Assembly: GCF_014524565.1 (NCBI RefSeq)
Contig: NZ_CP060139.1
Location: forward strand, 3,479,501 to 3,543,500
DNA: 64,000 bases
Direction of reading: 5' to 3'
From: Croceimicrobium hydrocarbonivorans
Lineage (GTDB): Bacteria; Bacteroidota; Bacteroidia; Flavobacteriales; Schleiferiaceae
Both the position numbers and the translations under genes were made by a program. Position 1 is the stretch's first letter, and each line of letters opens with the position of its first letter. Below, piece by piece: positions 34,302 through 44,136 of the stretch. Under the pieces are notes generated by a model. It worked only from the letters and a program-made list of their open reading frames with translations. It was not told the DNA's origin and did not search any database.

Positions 34302-35483
34302 ATGAAGTACAGAGCTCTATTTATAGGCGCTCTCCTGGCTGGTAGTGCATCAGCTCAGGTAGACCTGATCAATAAGGTAAAAGATAATGGCGCAGATACC
34401 GCCGGATTTAACTTTACTACCGTGGTGGATTTAGAAGCCACTCCTGTAAAGAATCAAGGTCGTAGCGGAACTTGCTGGTCCTATGCCACTACCGGATTTG
34501 TAGAGAGCGAAATGCTCCGTATGGGTAAAAAGCCGGTAGATATTTCTGAAATGTTTACCGTGCGTAATGTCTATTTTGATAAAGCTGAGAAATACGTTCG
34601 TTTGCACGGATACCTCAATTTTGCCCAGGGTGGTGCTTTACCCGATGTGATGTACGTGATCCGCAAATACGGAGCGGTTCCACAAGAAGTGTATGAAGGT
34701 TTAGATTATGGAACCGACATCAACAACCACGGCGAATTGGAAGGCGTCTTAAAGTCGATGCTGGATGAGGTAATCAAAAACAAGAACGGTAGCCTTACCC
34801 CAGTTTGGCGCGAGGCCGTAAATGCTACTTTGGATGCCTATTTGGGTGAATATCCAGAGAGCTTCGAGTACGAAGGAAAGACCTACACTCCACGCAGCTT
34901 TGCTGATGAGTATTTAGGTATTAATCCGGATGACTATGTGCAGTTAACCTCCTTCACGCATAATCCCTTCTACGAAGAAGTAATGATTCAAGTGCCCGAT
35001 AACTGGGCTTGGGGCAAAGCTTATAATGTGCCTTTAGAGGATATGATGGGTGCATTGGACGTAGCTCTTAACGAAGGTTATACCGTTGCTTGGGCTACCG
35101 ACGTAAGCGAAAAAGGTTTCTCTATTCGCAATGGAGTAGCCATCGTTCCCGCCACAGATTATGCGGATATGAGCAAAGAGGAGCGTGCTGCGATGTTCGA
35201 AAGCCCAAAACCTGAAAAGGAAATCACTCAGGAAAACCGTCAGGAGGCCTATGATAATTACGAGACCACCGATGATCACGGTATGTTGATTACCGGAATC
35301 GTAAAAGATCAGGAAGGCAATATCTACTATATCGTTAAGAATAGCTGGGGCGAGAAGTTAACCAACGACTTCCGCAATGGTTACCTCAATGCTTCTGAAG
35401 CATTTGTGGCCTACAAAACTATTGGCATCATGATGCATAAAGATGCACTGCCAAAATCATTGCGCAAAAAGCTAGGACTCTAA
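34302..35483 (+). CDS. C1-family cysteine aminopeptidase (bleomycin hydrolase/PepC-like)
   Basis: 393 residues with a short signal-like N-terminus (KYRALFIGALLAGSASAQ), so probably exported. The papain-fold catalytic residues are visible: Cys in NQGRSGTCWSYATTG, His in TTDDHGMLITGI and Asn in YIVKNSWGEKL. The family (bleomycin hydrolase, PepC) removes N-terminal residues from peptides, a logical partner to the tricorn-like protease encoded directly upstream. A strong terminator follows. Confidence 0.92.
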   Translation: MKYRALFIGALLAGSASAQVDLINKVKDNGADTAGFNFTTVVDLEATPVKNQGRSGTCWSYATTGFVESEMLRMGKKPVDISEMFTVRNVYFDKAEKYVRLHGYLNFAQGGALPDVMYVIRKYGAVPQEVYEGLDYGTDINNHGELEGVLKSMLDEVIKNKNGSLTPVWREAVNATLDAYLGEYPESFEYEGKTYTPRSFADEYLGINPDDYVQLTSFTHNPFYEEVMIQVPDNWAWGKAYNVPLEDMMGALDVALNEGYTVAWATDVSEKGFSIRNGVAIVPATDYADMSKEERAAMFESPKPEKEITQENRQEAYDNYETTDDHGMLITGIVKDQEGNIYYIVKNSWGEKLTNDFRNGYLNASEAFVAYKTIGIMMHKDALPKSLRKKLGL

Positions 35484-35501
35484 TCCATAGCTTAAGAATA
35501 C

Positions 35502-35541
35502 AAAAGGCCTTGTTTTTCGGAACAGGGCCTTTTTTTGTTTT
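35502..35541 (+). terminator. strong intrinsic terminator after the peptidase operon
   Basis: AAAAGGCCTTGTT (35502-35514) pairs with AACAGGGCCTTTT (35521-35533), 13 bp with one wobble and loop TTTCGG, followed by a T-run. The opposite strand also ends in TTTT, so it may serve the convergent hutI-hutG operon too. Confidence 0.85.
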
Positions 35542-36566
35542 TAGGCTTCCGCCTGATGCGACTTAATAAAATCGGTGATTAAATAGACCATGGCTTTAGC
35601 GCTGAGCTCTGCTTCGGTGGCATTGGTCGCTAAGGCCGGTGCTCCTTCTGCTAAGTGGAAGTAGTAGGGACTGGCCAAGGCAGCGGCGGTCTTCACCAAG
35701 GTACGTGCCTGGCGCATGGTAAATCCGCTCGCATTAAGGGCGCTTACCGGAAAACCAGTGATGCTGTCCATATCCAATTCCAAACCAATGGGGCCAGGAC
35801 CTAACCAGCGTAAGGCATCCTTAAACAAACGATCGCGCTCCTCCGTGCTAAAGGTTAAAAGCTCATCGTAGGTGAGGTAATACAAATCAGCAGAAGCTCT
35901 GAATTTCTCCAGGATGTCTTGATTGTTGTAGGATTCATGCATGCCAAAAACCGCATAACGACCCAAATAACCTTCTTCGCGGGCATAGCTAAAGCCATTA
36001 CCACTATGGCGACCTTCCAAGGCACGGTAATCGGCATGAGGATCAATATTTAAAACATCGATATCCGATTTGCGGGCTTGGGAAATCCCCTTAATAATGC
36101 CGTAAGAGTTATTATGTCCACCGCCAATCACAATGGGAATTTTCCCGGCTTTGGCAATGGCTTCCATTAGAGCTGAAACACTTTCATCAATTTGAGCGGT
36201 AACCTCGCGCAAGCGCTGTAAATCGGCCGCTCTATTTTGATCCAGATTACGCACTTCATCCATCAACTCTTTGAAGTCCAAAACCGGACCTAAAGCAATA
36301 TTGGAAGCATCCAGAAATCGATTGACTTGAATATTGCAAAGGGGAGAGAGCAGGTATTGGAAGGTTTGTGCACAGCCGGGCTTTCCTAAATTGGCGCGCA
36401 CACCAATATCTTCCATAATCCCGACAATCACATAGCGGAAATCTTTGGAGTTCAGATCTTCCAGCTTGCTGATGAGCTGTACCGCTTCACCAAATTTCTT
36501 TTCACCATGGCGGGGAAAAGTATGGTCTCTGAGTTGGTGGCTATCTAAAAATCGTAAATGCTTCAT
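35541..36566 (-). CDS. hutG: formimidoylglutamase (arginase/ureohydrolase family)
   Basis: 341 residues. Hydrolyses N-formimino-L-glutamate to glutamate and formamide, the last step of this hut branch. Manganese-binding motifs of the ureohydrolase fold are visible: GGGHNNSYG, NIDPHADYR and LELDMDSITG. Assignment to HutG rather than arginase/agmatinase rests on the 4-nt overlap with hutI upstream. Confidence 0.9.
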   Translation of the reverse strand: MKHLRFLDSHQLRDHTFPRHGEKKFGEAVQLISKLEDLNSKDFRYVIVGIMEDIGVRANLGKPGCAQTFQYLLSPLCNIQVNRFLDASNIALGPVLDFKELMDEVRNLDQNRAADLQRLREVTAQIDESVSALMEAIAKAGKIPIVIGGGHNNSYGIIKGISQARKSDIDVLNIDPHADYRALEGRHSGNGFSYAREEGYLGRYAVFGMHESYNNQDILEKFRASADLYYLTYDELLTFSTEERDRLFKDALRWLGPGPIGLELDMDSITGFPVSALNASGFTMRQARTLVKTAAALASPYYFHLAEGAPALATNATEAELSAKAMVYLITDFIKSHQAEA

Positions 36567-37801
36567 AATTTCTTTTCGCCTTTAAGGTAGAGGTCCATAA
36601 TTAAATTATGCCCAAAATGATAGGGGATGGAAGCCAAACTAAATCCAGGAGGAAGGGTAATAAAGTTAGCCCATTTACCGCGTTCCAGACTACCAATTTC
36701 ATCACTCATTTCAATGGCAGCGGCACCATTCAGGGTAGCAGCAACCAAAGCTTCTTCGGTACTTAGCTTCATTTGGGTGCAGGCCAGGCTCATCATTAAA
36801 GCCATATTGCCTCCAGGCGCAGAGCCAGGATTAAAGTCCGTTGCCAAGGCTAAAATTCCTCCCTCATCAATTATGGCGCGACCCGGAGCATAGGGAATAT
36901 CCAAAAAGAGGCTACAACCCGGCAAGGCAGTTGCAATGGTTTGGCTATCGGCCAGGTAGCTGATTTCCTTAGGGCTCATAACTTCCAAATGATCCAAAGA
37001 AAGGGCGCCCATATCCACCATGGCTTCTATGGCGCCTAAGCTATTGAATTGGTTTACATGCACCTTGGCACTTAAACCATAAGCCTTGGCTGCTTCTAAA
37101 ATTCGTAGACTTTGATCGAGATTGAAATAGCCTTCTTCACAGAAAACATCCACATAATCGGCCAGGGATTTCTCAGCTATAGCCGGTAACATTTCATCAA
37201 TTACCAAATTCACATAGCCTTCTTGATTGCCTTTAAATTTTTCTGGAATGGCATGCGCACCCAGAAAGGTACTCTTGATATCCAGGCCTGACTTTTCCTT
37301 TAACTGACGGACAATGCGCAGCATTTTAAGCTCGCTTTCGGTACTTAGGCCATAGCCACTTTTAATTTCCAAAGCGCCGGTGCCCATGCGCATCAAATCC
37401 TGCAAGCGATGGTAAGCTCCATGCAAAAGCGCTTCTTCAGGCGCTTCGGCTAATTTGCGGGCCGAGTTTAAGATTCCACCTCCGGCGGCGGCAATCTCTG
37501 CATAGGATTTACCGGAAAGGCGCATGGCAAATTCATCTTCGCGATTAGCGGCGTAAACTAAGTGGGTATGACTATCCACAAAGGCAGGTAATACCAATTT
37601 ACCTTGTAGGTCTACCGACTCATCATAGCGTTCGCAGCCCGGACATTTTCCGCTGCCCAGATCAATGATTTTTCCGTTTTCCACCAACATCCAGCCCTTT
37701 TCGAGAATGGGTATTTCCGACATTTCAGCGCCGCGCTTGTACAAACGACCCTGATCTTCAACTTGAATGATTTGGGAGCTATTATGATAGAGGATGGTCA
37801 T
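36563..37801 (-). CDS. hutI: imidazolonepropionase
   Basis: About 412 residues, amidohydrolase family. Converts imidazolone-5-propionate to N-formimino-glutamate. Visible: PAFVDSHTHLVYAANREDEF (metal HxH), GTGALEIKSGYGL, THVNQFNSL-type KVHVNQFN, and LATDFNPGSAP near the end. The long frame starts at 37879, but it would overlap the divergent gene and precede a -7-like box; ATG 37801 (MTILYHNSSQI) is the natural start. It forms an operon with hutG. Confidence 0.93.
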   Translation of the reverse strand: MTILYHNSSQIIQVEDQGRLYKRGAEMSEIPILEKGWMLVENGKIIDLGSGKCPGCERYDESVDLQGKLVLPAFVDSHTHLVYAANREDEFAMRLSGKSYAEIAAAGGGILNSARKLAEAPEEALLHGAYHRLQDLMRMGTGALEIKSGYGLSTESELKMLRIVRQLKEKSGLDIKSTFLGAHAIPEKFKGNQEGYVNLVIDEMLPAIAEKSLADYVDVFCEEGYFNLDQSLRILEAAKAYGLSAKVHVNQFNSLGAIEAMVDMGALSLDHLEVMSPKEISYLADSQTIATALPGCSLFLDIPYAPGRAIIDEGGILALATDFNPGSAPGGNMALMMSLACTQMKLSTEEALVAATLNGAAAIEMSDEIGSLERGKWANFITLPPGFSLASIPYHFGHNLIMDLYLKGEKKL

Positions 37802-37817
37802 GCTAAAAATTTGCTTG

Positions 37818-37825
37818 CGAAGATA
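37818..37825 (-). promoter_or_regulatory. possible -7 box (TATCTTCG) for hutI-hutG
   Basis: Minus-strand TATCTTCG, one mismatch from TAnnTTTG, 16 nt before ATG 37801. Supports the shorter hutI start. Confidence 0.35.
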
Positions 37826-37889
37826 CCAAAGCCTAAGCGGAGCTCTCAAGGCTAGGGTGCATTTTGTAAATTGCCACAAAATAAAGCCC

Positions 37890-39974
37890 TTGAAGAACTA
37901 TACCCTACTCTGTTTTTTTATTGGACTTGGGGTTCTGGTTGGCTGCAGGCCTGATATTCAGCCGGCAGACTGGGAGGTAGATGCCCTGGTTCCCATTTTA
38001 AAAACGCGGGTAGATATTCGCGATTTAACCGATTTAGATTCCACCTTGCAAAGCAGTGCCGATGGACAGCTGCAAATTGTCTTGCGTGAGAACCTGGCCA
38101 GCTTAAAGCCCGGCGAAATTGCGCCTCCTTTTAATGAGGAGTTTGAGAATACCGCCAAATTGCAGAACATCACTCTGGGTGCTCGCACTATTCAAAACCG
38201 AATTTCCTTAGGGCAAATCGCCATGCAAATGGGCCTTCAAGGGGCACTCTTGGTAGCCGCAAATGGAACTCAACAGAATATTCCTCCAATCTCCAATGTA
38301 GGCCCCAGCAATTTTAATATTGATGCTACGGATTATTTCCAAAGCATGATCTTGCGAAACGGCTGGTTAGTCCTTCGGATCCAAAATAATTTCCCCATTG
38401 ATATTACCAATTTGCAGTATGGTATCCAGAATGTAAATGCTGGTTCTTATATCGTGCAAAACACCTTAGCTAGCTTACCCAGTGGGGCGGTGCATTACGA
38501 CTCCATTCAATTGATTAACAACTTCTTGATTGAAGGAAATCTTCAAGCATCTTTAATCAATCTGGATTCGCCCGGTAGTGGCAGTGGCACCGTTTTAGTC
38601 GATACTTCCGATGCTTTGGATTTACAGGTTACCTTGGATAAACTGGATCCGGTTTCGGCCACGGCCGTTTTCCCGGCTCAGGATTTATTTAATGAAACCG
38701 GAGAGGCCTTTATTTATCCGCCTTCAGCTTTATTGACCTCTGTGCATGTCTCGGAAGGAGATATTTATATGGATGCCTATAGCACCATCAACGACAGTAT
38801 CAACCTCTCCTATATCTTACCCGGCGCTACCAATAATGGCAGTATCCTTCAGTTTTTAAGGGTGATTCCCGCCGCAGCCAATGGGCAGGTGGTAAATGAA
38901 TACGTGGAAATTCCGGTTCGTAACTATACCCTCGACCTTCAAGGAATGCCCAATTCGACTAATATTCACAATACCTTCTACACCACCTTTATTGGCAGTA
39001 TAGATAGCACCGGTCGCATTATTAGTCTCTCCTTACAAGACAGTGTCTATGTAAAAACCGGAATCAAAAATCTGATTGCCGATCGTGGTTATGGTTTCTT
39101 GGGATACGATACCATTATTGGCGATGATCAGGTGGAATTGGAATCGGTTTCTGAATTCTTCTCGGGTAGTATCGAATTAGATGATGTGCAATTACAGCTA
39201 GAGGTCGAAAACTATATTGGTGCCCCCTTCAATTTTAAGATTCTGGATTTAAGCTCCCGCAATGATGATCAAACGCGCAGCTTGACCTGGAATCAACTAG
39301 CCTATAATTTTAATCTGGATCGAGCTACCGAGCCTAGCCCTGGCGCGCAACCCGTCCCTGGCAGACTGACCATTAATTTGGATAAGAACAACAGTAATAT
39401 TCAAGATCTGGTCGAGATCTTTCCTAGCCATATGGCCTTTGCCATGGAGGCCTATATGAATGGCTCTACACCCAGCCCCATCTTTGATCAGTTCTTAAAT
39501 ACCAATTATGGAATCGAAGCCAATTTACAGGCGGTAATTCCTTTGCATTTAAGCTTGAATGATATTGCCCTCCAGGATACCATGGATTTCGAATACATCT
39601 CCGTAGATAAGGACTGGCGTATGAAAGGCGGTGATTTGATTTTGAAGGCGGAGAACTCTTTCCCCTTTCAGGCGAATGTAGATATCGTACTCTTTAATAA
39701 TGGCGGTATTCCTATCGATACCCTTTTTAGTTCGGATGCCGTTGCAGCGGCCGATGTGGATGCAAATCAACGTAGTGTAGGACCTAAATCCAGCACCGTG
39801 AAATACAGTATTCAGGGTTCTAAGCTTGTTTCTTTACAGAAAACCCACTTCATGATTTTTAAAACCAGCTTCAATACCGATCCGCAAAGCGGAATGGTTA
39901 AGATATATTCAGATAATTATCTGGATTTACAATTGATAGCTGACTTCCGCTTATCTACTGACAAAGGAGGATGA
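37890..39974 (+). CDS. large secreted lipoprotein of unknown function
   Basis: About 694 residues when started at TTG 37890, which gives MKNYTLLCFFIGLGVLVGC, a clean lipoprotein signal with lipobox LVGC. The longer frame from 37794 has no signal peptide and overlaps hutI, so it is rejected. The mature part is rich in Asn, Ser, Thr and Ile with repeated strand-like segments and 'LDSTGRIISLSLQDSVYVKTG'-type stretches; no enzymatic motif is visible. It overlaps the following beta-barrel gene by 4 nt, which suggests an outer-membrane pair acting together. Confidence 0.7.
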   Translation: MKNYTLLCFFIGLGVLVGCRPDIQPADWEVDALVPILKTRVDIRDLTDLDSTLQSSADGQLQIVLRENLASLKPGEIAPPFNEEFENTAKLQNITLGARTIQNRISLGQIAMQMGLQGALLVAANGTQQNIPPISNVGPSNFNIDATDYFQSMILRNGWLVLRIQNNFPIDITNLQYGIQNVNAGSYIVQNTLASLPSGAVHYDSIQLINNFLIEGNLQASLINLDSPGSGSGTVLVDTSDALDLQVTLDKLDPVSATAVFPAQDLFNETGEAFIYPPSALLTSVHVSEGDIYMDAYSTINDSINLSYILPGATNNGSILQFLRVIPAAANGQVVNEYVEIPVRNYTLDLQGMPNSTNIHNTFYTTFIGSIDSTGRIISLSLQDSVYVKTGIKNLIADRGYGFLGYDTIIGDDQVELESVSEFFSGSIELDDVQLQLEVENYIGAPFNFKILDLSSRNDDQTRSLTWNQLAYNFNLDRATEPSPGAQPVPGRLTINLDKNNSNIQDLVEIFPSHMAFAMEAYMNGSTPSPIFDQFLNTNYGIEANLQAVIPLHLSLNDIALQDTMDFEYISVDKDWRMKGGDLILKAENSFPFQANVDIVLFNNGGIPIDTLFSSDAVAAADVDANQRSVGPKSSTVKYSIQGSKLVSLQKTHFMIFKTSFNTDPQSGMVKIYSDNYLDLQLIADFRLSTDKGG

Positions 39975-41230
39975 AAAAGAGTTTAATTCTATTGCTTCTG
40001 GGCCTGGCCTTTACCCTGCAGGCGCAAACCGATACCAGCCAGAAGGACCTAAACATTCAAATTCCAGCCCGCTTTAAATACCTGCAAAGGCCCTATTTGG
40101 AAATGAGCACCATTCAGGGGGGAGCCAGTAAGCAGTGGTCTACCACTCAAATGCTGGAGTTTTTCTATGGTGATTTTGTGGATGATGCCGAAAAGGCCGA
40201 AATGATGTCGGCCGCATCTAGCGAAGGCCTCAGTTTGGGCTCCATTCAAAGTTGGGATTTTCGCCTGGCCTTCGAAAGGGAAAAAACGGAGCCTCGTAAG
40301 GGACCTTATTTGGATATGCCTCAGAATGCCATCTTCATCTATAATCGCTCCTACAATAGTCTGAAAATGAGTCCGGATATGCTGCGACTCTTTTTATATG
40401 GAAATCGAGCTACCGCAGGAGAGGCCCAAGATATCAGTGATTTTAATTATCAATCTTGGTTTTACTCTGGCATCGGTTATCAATACAGTTTTTTAATCGA
40501 TACCCTTCCGGTTTCGATAGGCTTATCGCTGGTATCGATGCATACTTTAGATGACCACAGTACCGGGCAGGCTAGCTTAACAACCGCGCCGGATGGTTCT
40601 AATATCGACTTTGCCGGAGCTTATCATTTTGGACAGAGTGGAGCTACCACCGCCTATTCCATTAATGGTTGGGGCTTGGCTTTAAACCTAGAAACTCACG
40701 AGCGCTTTGGCAATCATGAATTTAGTTTGGCGGCCTATGATTTAGGTGCGGTTAATATGCCACGATGGCTGCAGATTGATCGCGATTCTAGTTTTAGCTT
40801 CGAGGGTATCAATTTGGGGAACCTTTTTGATCTATCAGAAGGTTCCTTCAACAACTTAATCGATTCCCTTTCCGATGGAGTGGTAGGAGGCGGTAGAGCT
40901 GCCAAATGGAAAATGTTGCCCTTTAGATTGCAATTCAAGTATCGCTATCATTTCCAAAAGCAATTCGCTTATGCGGATATTGAGTATTTACATTTACCCA
41001 ATTGGTTCCCCAGAGCCGCAGTAGGCTATGGCTATCGCTGGAAGAAGTTTAAGGCCAATACCGGCCTGGCCTATGGCGGATTTAATGGTCTTTCCTGGGA
41101 TTTAGGTTTAGACTGGAAAATCACCAAACATTGGCAAATGCAGGGTGGGCTCAGCAATTTATTTGGACTGGCCATACCGGGCTGGTCGGGAGGAACGATT
41201 GGTAATTATAGATTACGCTATACTTTTTAA
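39971..41230 (+). CDS. outer-membrane beta-barrel protein (DUF5723-like)
   Basis: 419 residues with signal peptide MKKSLILLLLGLAFTLQAQ. The mature protein alternates strands and ends in GNYRLRYTF, with a terminal Phe typical of outer-membrane barrels. Segments such as DMPQNAIFIYNRSYNSL and YSFLIDTLPVSIGLSLVS are reminiscent of DUF5723-type barrels of Bacteroidota; the family assignment is tentative. It overlaps the lipoprotein gene before it (4 nt) and the solute-binding lipoprotein gene after it (1 nt). Confidence 0.7.
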   Translation: MKKSLILLLLGLAFTLQAQTDTSQKDLNIQIPARFKYLQRPYLEMSTIQGGASKQWSTTQMLEFFYGDFVDDAEKAEMMSAASSEGLSLGSIQSWDFRLAFEREKTEPRKGPYLDMPQNAIFIYNRSYNSLKMSPDMLRLFLYGNRATAGEAQDISDFNYQSWFYSGIGYQYSFLIDTLPVSIGLSLVSMHTLDDHSTGQASLTTAPDGSNIDFAGAYHFGQSGATTAYSINGWGLALNLETHERFGNHEFSLAAYDLGAVNMPRWLQIDRDSSFSFEGINLGNLFDLSEGSFNNLIDSLSDGVVGGGRAAKWKMLPFRLQFKYRYHFQKQFAYADIEYLHLPNWFPRAAVGYGYRWKKFKANTGLAYGGFNGLSWDLGLDWKITKHWQMQGGLSNLFGLAIPGWSGGTIGNYRLRYTF

Positions 41231-42846
41231 TGCGGAAGGCATCAATCATACTTTTAGGCCTTATTCTGGGCGCATGCAGTGGACCGCCCAAGCGTGATTT
41301 AAACACCGTTTTCCGTTATAATGAAGCAGCGGGAATCAGCAGTTTGGATCCGGCCTTTGCCAGGAATCAAGCTAATATTTGGGCTTGCCATCAGCTCTTC
41401 AATGGTCTGGTGCGCATGGACGATCAATTGCAAGTTCAGGCCGATTTAGCCGAATCCTGGGAAGTCTTGGACAGTGGTCGCTTGTATCGTTTTCAGCTCC
41501 GCCCCAATGTCTATTTTCATTCCAATGCTTGCTTTGGGGAGGATAGCACCCGAGAGCTTAAAGCCTCCGATGTATTGTATTCCCTCAACCGTTTGCGCGA
41601 TCCGCAATTAGCGGCGCCTGGTTCCTGGGTATTGAATTTAGTGGATTCAATAAAGGTAAATGGCGACTATCAAATCGAAATTCATCTGCAAAAGCCCTTT
41701 GCACCTTTCTTAGGAATTCTAAGCATGAAGTATTGCTCCGTGGTACCAAAGGAAGCCATTGCCTATTATGGATCAGAGTTTAGTCAGCATCCGGTAGGAA
41801 CCGGCCCTTTTTATTTTAAGATTTGGCTGGAAAATGAAAAGCTGGTTCTGAGAAAGAACAAGGCCTATTATCAGAAGGATGAAGATGGAAATTCTTTGCC
41901 CTATTTGGAAGCAGTAGCGGTAGACTTTATCAGCGATAAGCAAAGTGCCTTTTTGGAGTTTCTAAAGGGCAATTTGGATTTCCTCTCCGGTTTGGATGCT
42001 TCCTATAAAGATGAGTTATTGAGTCCAGAAGGTGAATTGCGCTCCAAATATCAGGAGGGCTTTAGCCTATATCGTCAGCCTTATCTCAATACGGAGTATT
42101 TAGCCTTTTTAATGGACCCCAAAGCGGGCTTGCCAGAAACGCAGTACTGGCAAATCAAAGAATTGCGACAGGCTTTAAATTACTGTTTCGATCGTCGTAA
42201 GATGATGCGCTTCCTTCGCAATAATGTGGGCACTGCCGCCGAGCAAGGGATGATTCCCAAAGGTTTGCCGGCCTATGATTCTAGCGCTAATTATGGTTAT
42301 AGCTATCAACCGGAAAAGGTAGATTCCTTATTGGCTGCGGCGGGTTTTCCGGGAGGCAAAGGCTTACCCGAATTGCGATTGCAAACCAATAGCTCCTATT
42401 TGGATTTATGTGAATACCTGCAAGGGGAGGCGGCCAAAAGAGGAATTCGAATTAAAGTGGAGCTAAATCCGCCCAGTACCTTAAGGCAGGCTATGGCCAC
42501 TGGCAAGAGTCCATTTTTTCGCGCCAGTTGGATTGCCGACTATCCTGATGCGGAAAACTATCTCTCGCTTTTTTACAGTCCTAATCAGGCACCTAATGGA
42601 CCAAATTACAGTCGTTATAGCAGCGTGGCTTTCGATTCATTATACGAAGCCGCCTCGCGCACTGCCAATGATAGCTTGCGCATAAAGCTCTATCAGCAAA
42701 TGGACTCGCTGGTGATGGCGGACGCGCCTGTTATTCCACTTTATTACGATCAGGTATTACGCTTTTACCCCAATAGCATTGAAGGTTTGGGAGGCAATGC
42801 CCTCAACCTATTAGACTTGACCCGAGTGCGAAAAGGGGCGCAGTAA
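41230..42846 (+). CDS. family 5 extracellular solute-binding lipoprotein (peptide-type), orphan
   Basis: 538 residues with lipobox ILGACSG. The SBP_bac_5 fold is shown by YRFQLRPNVYFHSN, LKASDVLYSLNRLRDP, PVGTGPFYFKIW and LRQALNYCFDRRKMMRF. Such proteins deliver oligopeptides or nickel to an ABC permease, but no permease or ATPase gene is in the neighbourhood. It may therefore work with a distant transporter or have a different role. It sits in a run of same-strand genes overlapping by 1-4 nt. Confidence 0.88.
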   Translation: MRKASIILLGLILGACSGPPKRDLNTVFRYNEAAGISSLDPAFARNQANIWACHQLFNGLVRMDDQLQVQADLAESWEVLDSGRLYRFQLRPNVYFHSNACFGEDSTRELKASDVLYSLNRLRDPQLAAPGSWVLNLVDSIKVNGDYQIEIHLQKPFAPFLGILSMKYCSVVPKEAIAYYGSEFSQHPVGTGPFYFKIWLENEKLVLRKNKAYYQKDEDGNSLPYLEAVAVDFISDKQSAFLEFLKGNLDFLSGLDASYKDELLSPEGELRSKYQEGFSLYRQPYLNTEYLAFLMDPKAGLPETQYWQIKELRQALNYCFDRRKMMRFLRNNVGTAAEQGMIPKGLPAYDSSANYGYSYQPEKVDSLLAAAGFPGGKGLPELRLQTNSSYLDLCEYLQGEAAKRGIRIKVELNPPSTLRQAMATGKSPFFRASWIADYPDAENYLSLFYSPNQAPNGPNYSRYSSVAFDSLYEAASRTANDSLRIKLYQQMDSLVMADAPVIPLYYDQVLRFYPNSIEGLGGNALNLLDLTRVRKGAQ

Positions 42847-42857
42847 TATTTCCATCC

Positions 42858-43517
42858 ATGAAGAAGAATTGGAGATATTGGTTGAGCTTTCTTTGGCCCC
42901 TGCGTAAAAGCTATCCCTCTAAAATTAGCGGTCGACTGGAGCTAAACTATATTGATGGGCAGGTGATGCTCGATTCTCCGGAAGCGAATTACTCCTTTGG
43001 TTCTTTGCAGGAAATTCTCGAGCGTGGATTGGAGCATATCGATTTAACATCAGTCCAAACGGTATTGCTTTTAGGTTTAGGAGGAGGAAGCATAGTAGAA
43101 TCCCTGCGGGCAAAATTTGATTTTCAAGGCGAGATAGAAGCAGTGGAAATCGATCCGGTGGCCATTGCTATTGCTTGCCGCGAATTTGGCATTTGTGAGG
43201 ATGCCAACCTTAAGATTCATCAGGCGGATGCCCTGGCCTTTATGCAGCAAAACTCAAAGACCTTCGATTTGGTGATTTGCGATCTTTTTATCGATCGGCA
43301 TATACCCGTTCAATTTCTAAGCGCTAACTGGGCTCAACTACTTTTAAAAGGACTTAGCCCTCAAGGCCAAATTTTAATTAATCTGGGCATCCAATTAAAA
43401 CCGGAAGCAGCGGAATATGAATTTTACCATGCCCTGCAAGCAGCCGGCGATTTGCATTGGACGCGAATGGAGAAGGTGAAGGAAACCAATACTTTAATTA
43501 TCGGTAAGAAGCAATAA
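42858..43517 (+). CDS. spermidine-synthase-like methyltransferase-fold protein
   Basis: 219 residues, 11 bp after the solute-binding gene. The Rossmann nucleotide-binding loop is LLLGLGGGSIVESL with the acidic EAVEIDPVAIAIA, and a CDLFIDRHIPVQFLS segment matches spermine/spermidine-synthase-like proteins. It lacks the N-terminal tetramerisation domain and the full polyamine-synthase motif set, so it may not make polyamines. Confidence 0.8.
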   Translation: MKKNWRYWLSFLWPLRKSYPSKISGRLELNYIDGQVMLDSPEANYSFGSLQEILERGLEHIDLTSVQTVLLLGLGGGSIVESLRAKFDFQGEIEAVEIDPVAIAIACREFGICEDANLKIHQADALAFMQQNSKTFDLVICDLFIDRHIPVQFLSANWAQLLLKGLSPQGQILINLGIQLKPEAAEYEFYHALQAAGDLHWTRMEKVKETNTLIIGKKQ

Positions 43518-43527
43518 AAAGATCATT

Positions 43528-44136
43528 ATGATAATCTGGGGAATTCGCAAGCATAGTATTTATTCTGACATAGATCACAGCATTCAATGTCCACATTGTT
43601 CTGATAAGGAAGAAGGGGTAGAGCTTGAAGTGAGCAGGAAACATTTGCGCATCTTTTGGATTCCTACTCTTGCTTTTAGAAAGAAGCTCAGCCTAAGATG
43701 CTTGAATTGTGGAAGCAAGATTAAAGTTCAAAGTCTGAGAGATTCGGAACAAGTGCGCTTAATTAATTTAAAAGGGAGACATCGGGCCCCCTTATGGCAG
43801 TTCAGTGGCTTATTTGTTGTGGCGATTTTCATCGCGATAATGATACCGGTGATTCAAAATTCAAATGCCGCCGATTTGGAAAAAATCAAGCATCCGGAAA
43901 TGGGTTATTACCTGCGCTATCGAGTGCCAGGTGGTGGCTATTCCAGTTATTAAATTGAATCGGTGTCGAAGGATACGGTGCTGCTGCGCCCCTTAGAATT
44001 AAGTTCTCGAAAAATGACCAGGCTCTATCAAATTGAGAAGCCCGAAAATCACTCAGACAGCTTGATTTATTGGTCTAAAAGCGATTTGCTGCAGGAGTAT
44101 ACTAATGGCAGTATTTATGGTATTCGTGCCGATTAA
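43528..44136 (+). pseudogene. zinc-ribbon membrane protein gene interrupted by an in-frame TAA
   Basis: The frame opens at ATG 43528 and runs 141 codons to TAA 43951-43953, then continues in the same frame, without another stop, for 60 more codons to TAA 44134-44136. The first part has a two-CXXC zinc ribbon (CPHC at about 21-24, CLNC at about 58-61) and one membrane helix (about 91-110). The second part (IESVSKDTVLLRPLE... SLLIYWSKSDL-like, ending IYGIRAD) has normal codon use and reads as a natural continuation. One base change (TAA from AAA, Lys) would restore a 202-residue protein. Either a recent nonsense mutation, a read-through gene, or a sequencing error. Confidence 0.7.
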
